Origin: JBBAFB01 sp041655595
GTDB taxonomy: Bacteria > Bacillota > DULZ01
Assembly: GCA_041655595.1 (NCBI GenBank)
Contig: JBBAFB010000119.1
Location: 1-6,494 of the forward strand
Direction of reading: 5' to 3'
DNA length: 6,494 nucleotides
A program made the position numbers and the translations under genes. Positions 5,861 to 6,494 of this stretch are shown piece by piece (the stretch's first letter is position 1; every line of letters starts with the position of its first letter). The notes beneath the pieces are model-generated. The model saw nothing but the letters and a program-made list of their open reading frames with translations, was not told the origin of the DNA and searched no databases.

Positions 5861-6494
5861 GTGAAACCGGTGTTGTATACGGAGATTTGCGAGTTGTTGA
5901 AAATTGAGTATCCAATTCTGCAAGGGGGAATGGCTTGGATTGCTAATGGCGAGTTAGCGGCTGCCGTATCCGAAGCAGGTGGACTGGGAATTATAGGTTC
6001 GGGAAATGCTCCTCCGGAGGTTGTGCGTCAAGAAATTAGGATAGCAAAAGGGAAAACAAAAAAACCTTTTGGGGTTAATGTTTATTATTTATCCCCTTGG
6101 GTTGATGATATCGTGCAAGTCGTTTTGGAGGAACGAATTCCGATTATTACCACCGGGGCAGGTAGTCCCGGAAAACATATGCAGATGTTAAAGTCAGAGA
6201 ATATTAAGGTTATTCCCTTGGTTTCTTCCGTGGCTTTGGCAAAACGCCTTGAAAGGTTGGGTGCTGATGCGGTCATAGCGGAAGGAATGGAATGCGGAGG
6301 TCATGTTGGTGAACTAACCACTATGGCAATCGTTCCCCAAGTTGCGGATGCGGTAAAAATACCGGTCATAGCGGCGGGAGGAATCGCTGATGGAAGAGGT
6401 ATGGTGGCGGCACTGGCGCTGGGAGCAAAAGGAGTACAACTGGGGACAAGGTTTGTTTGTGCCGTCGAGTCCGTTGCGCACCCCCGTTATAAAG
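5861..6494 (+). CDS. fabK: Enoyl-ACP reductase II (FabK, FMN-dependent), N-terminal part (cut by window edge)
   Basis: The last reduction step of fatty-acid elongation, enoyl-ACP to acyl-ACP, by an FMN-containing TIM-barrel enzyme unrelated to FabI. An open frame from GTG 5861 gives 211 codons before the window ends; the family is roughly 310-320 residues, so about two thirds is visible. It parallels Streptococcus pneumoniae FabK throughout: YPILQGGMAWIANGELA (17-33), EAGGLGIIGSGNAPPEV (38-54), KPFGVNVYYLSP (68-79), TTGAGSPGKHM (97-107), ADAVIAEGMECGGHVG (135-150, His148 matching the pneumococcal catalytic-region His144), IPVIAAGGIADGRG (167-180) and GVQLGTRFV (191-199). Related FMN enzymes such as nitronate monooxygenases share the fold, but the lipid operon context and this similarity favour FabK. 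The GTG start has AAAGAGGTGG (5845-5854) six bases upstream. It lies 14 bases after fabH and probably ends under FapR control. Confidence 0.95.
   Translation, partial: MKPVLYTEICELLKIEYPILQGGMAWIANGELAAAVSEAGGLGIIGSGNAPPEVVRQEIRIAKGKTKKPFGVNVYYLSPWVDDIVQVVLEERIPIITTGAGSPGKHMQMLKSENIKVIPLVSSVALAKRLERLGADAVIAEGMECGGHVGELTTMAIVPQVADAVKIPVIAAGGIADGRGMVAALALGAKGVQLGTRFVCAVESVAHPRYK

Noticed and set aside
1..6494. A previously undescribed defence, mobile or RNA system
   Set aside because: Nearly all bases are accounted for by well-known housekeeping genes and short regulatory gaps; no unexplained stretch exceeds about 100 bases, and no repeats or structured RNA stand out by eye.

Overview
This window comes from a low-to-moderate GC (about 40% by eye), probably endospore-forming member of the Firmicutes, most likely class Clostridia. 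The evidence is: a divergent gene that reads as the start of the sporulation membrane protein YlbJ; strong AGGAGG-type ribosome binding sites; sigma-A promoters close to consensus; the Firmicutes-specific lipid regulator FapR; and FabK as the enoyl-ACP reductase. I cannot name the genus. All genes are recognisable housekeeping families, and I see no mobile element, CRISPR array, tRNA or rRNA.

Layout. (1) Positions 1-226, minus strand: the N-terminal 75 codons of ylbJ, cut by the window edge. (2) 227-313: a divergent control region with a good forward sigma-A promoter. (3) 314-2376, plus strand: a patatin-like serine lipase/esterase (YlbK/RssA type) followed 20 bases later by acetate kinase (ackA). 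(4) 2373-3190: a perfect-consensus sigma-A promoter overlapping the ackA stop codon, then the DUF177/YceD (YlbN) protein, ribosomal protein L32 (rpmF, 57 codons) and an intrinsic terminator. (5) 3198-6494: a promoter plus a 17-bp FapR operator, then fapR, plsX, fabH and a truncated fabK, tightly packed and apparently co-transcribed.

How the genes fit together. FapR senses malonyl-CoA and controls fatty-acid and phospholipid synthesis. PlsX makes acyl-phosphate from acyl-ACP for phosphatidic acid synthesis. FabH starts each fatty-acid chain from acyl-CoA and malonyl-ACP, and FabK reduces the enoyl-ACP intermediate. The operator in the fapR leader suggests that FapR represses itself and the whole lipid operon. 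AckA sits on the acetyl-phosphate/acetate branch of acetyl-CoA metabolism, which also supplies precursor for malonyl-CoA. The DUF177-rpmF pair belongs to ribosome biogenesis.

The gene order joins two Bacillus subtilis loci (ylbJ-ylbK...ylbN-rpmF and fapR-plsX) and also preserves the Escherichia coli order yceD-rpmF-plsX-fabH, with fapR inserted. The most useful observations are regulatory: three inferred promoters, one of them lying in the tail of ackA, a terminator, a convincing FapR box, and a matching FapR half-site in the leader of the lipase-ackA unit. I found no evidence of a previously undescribed system.
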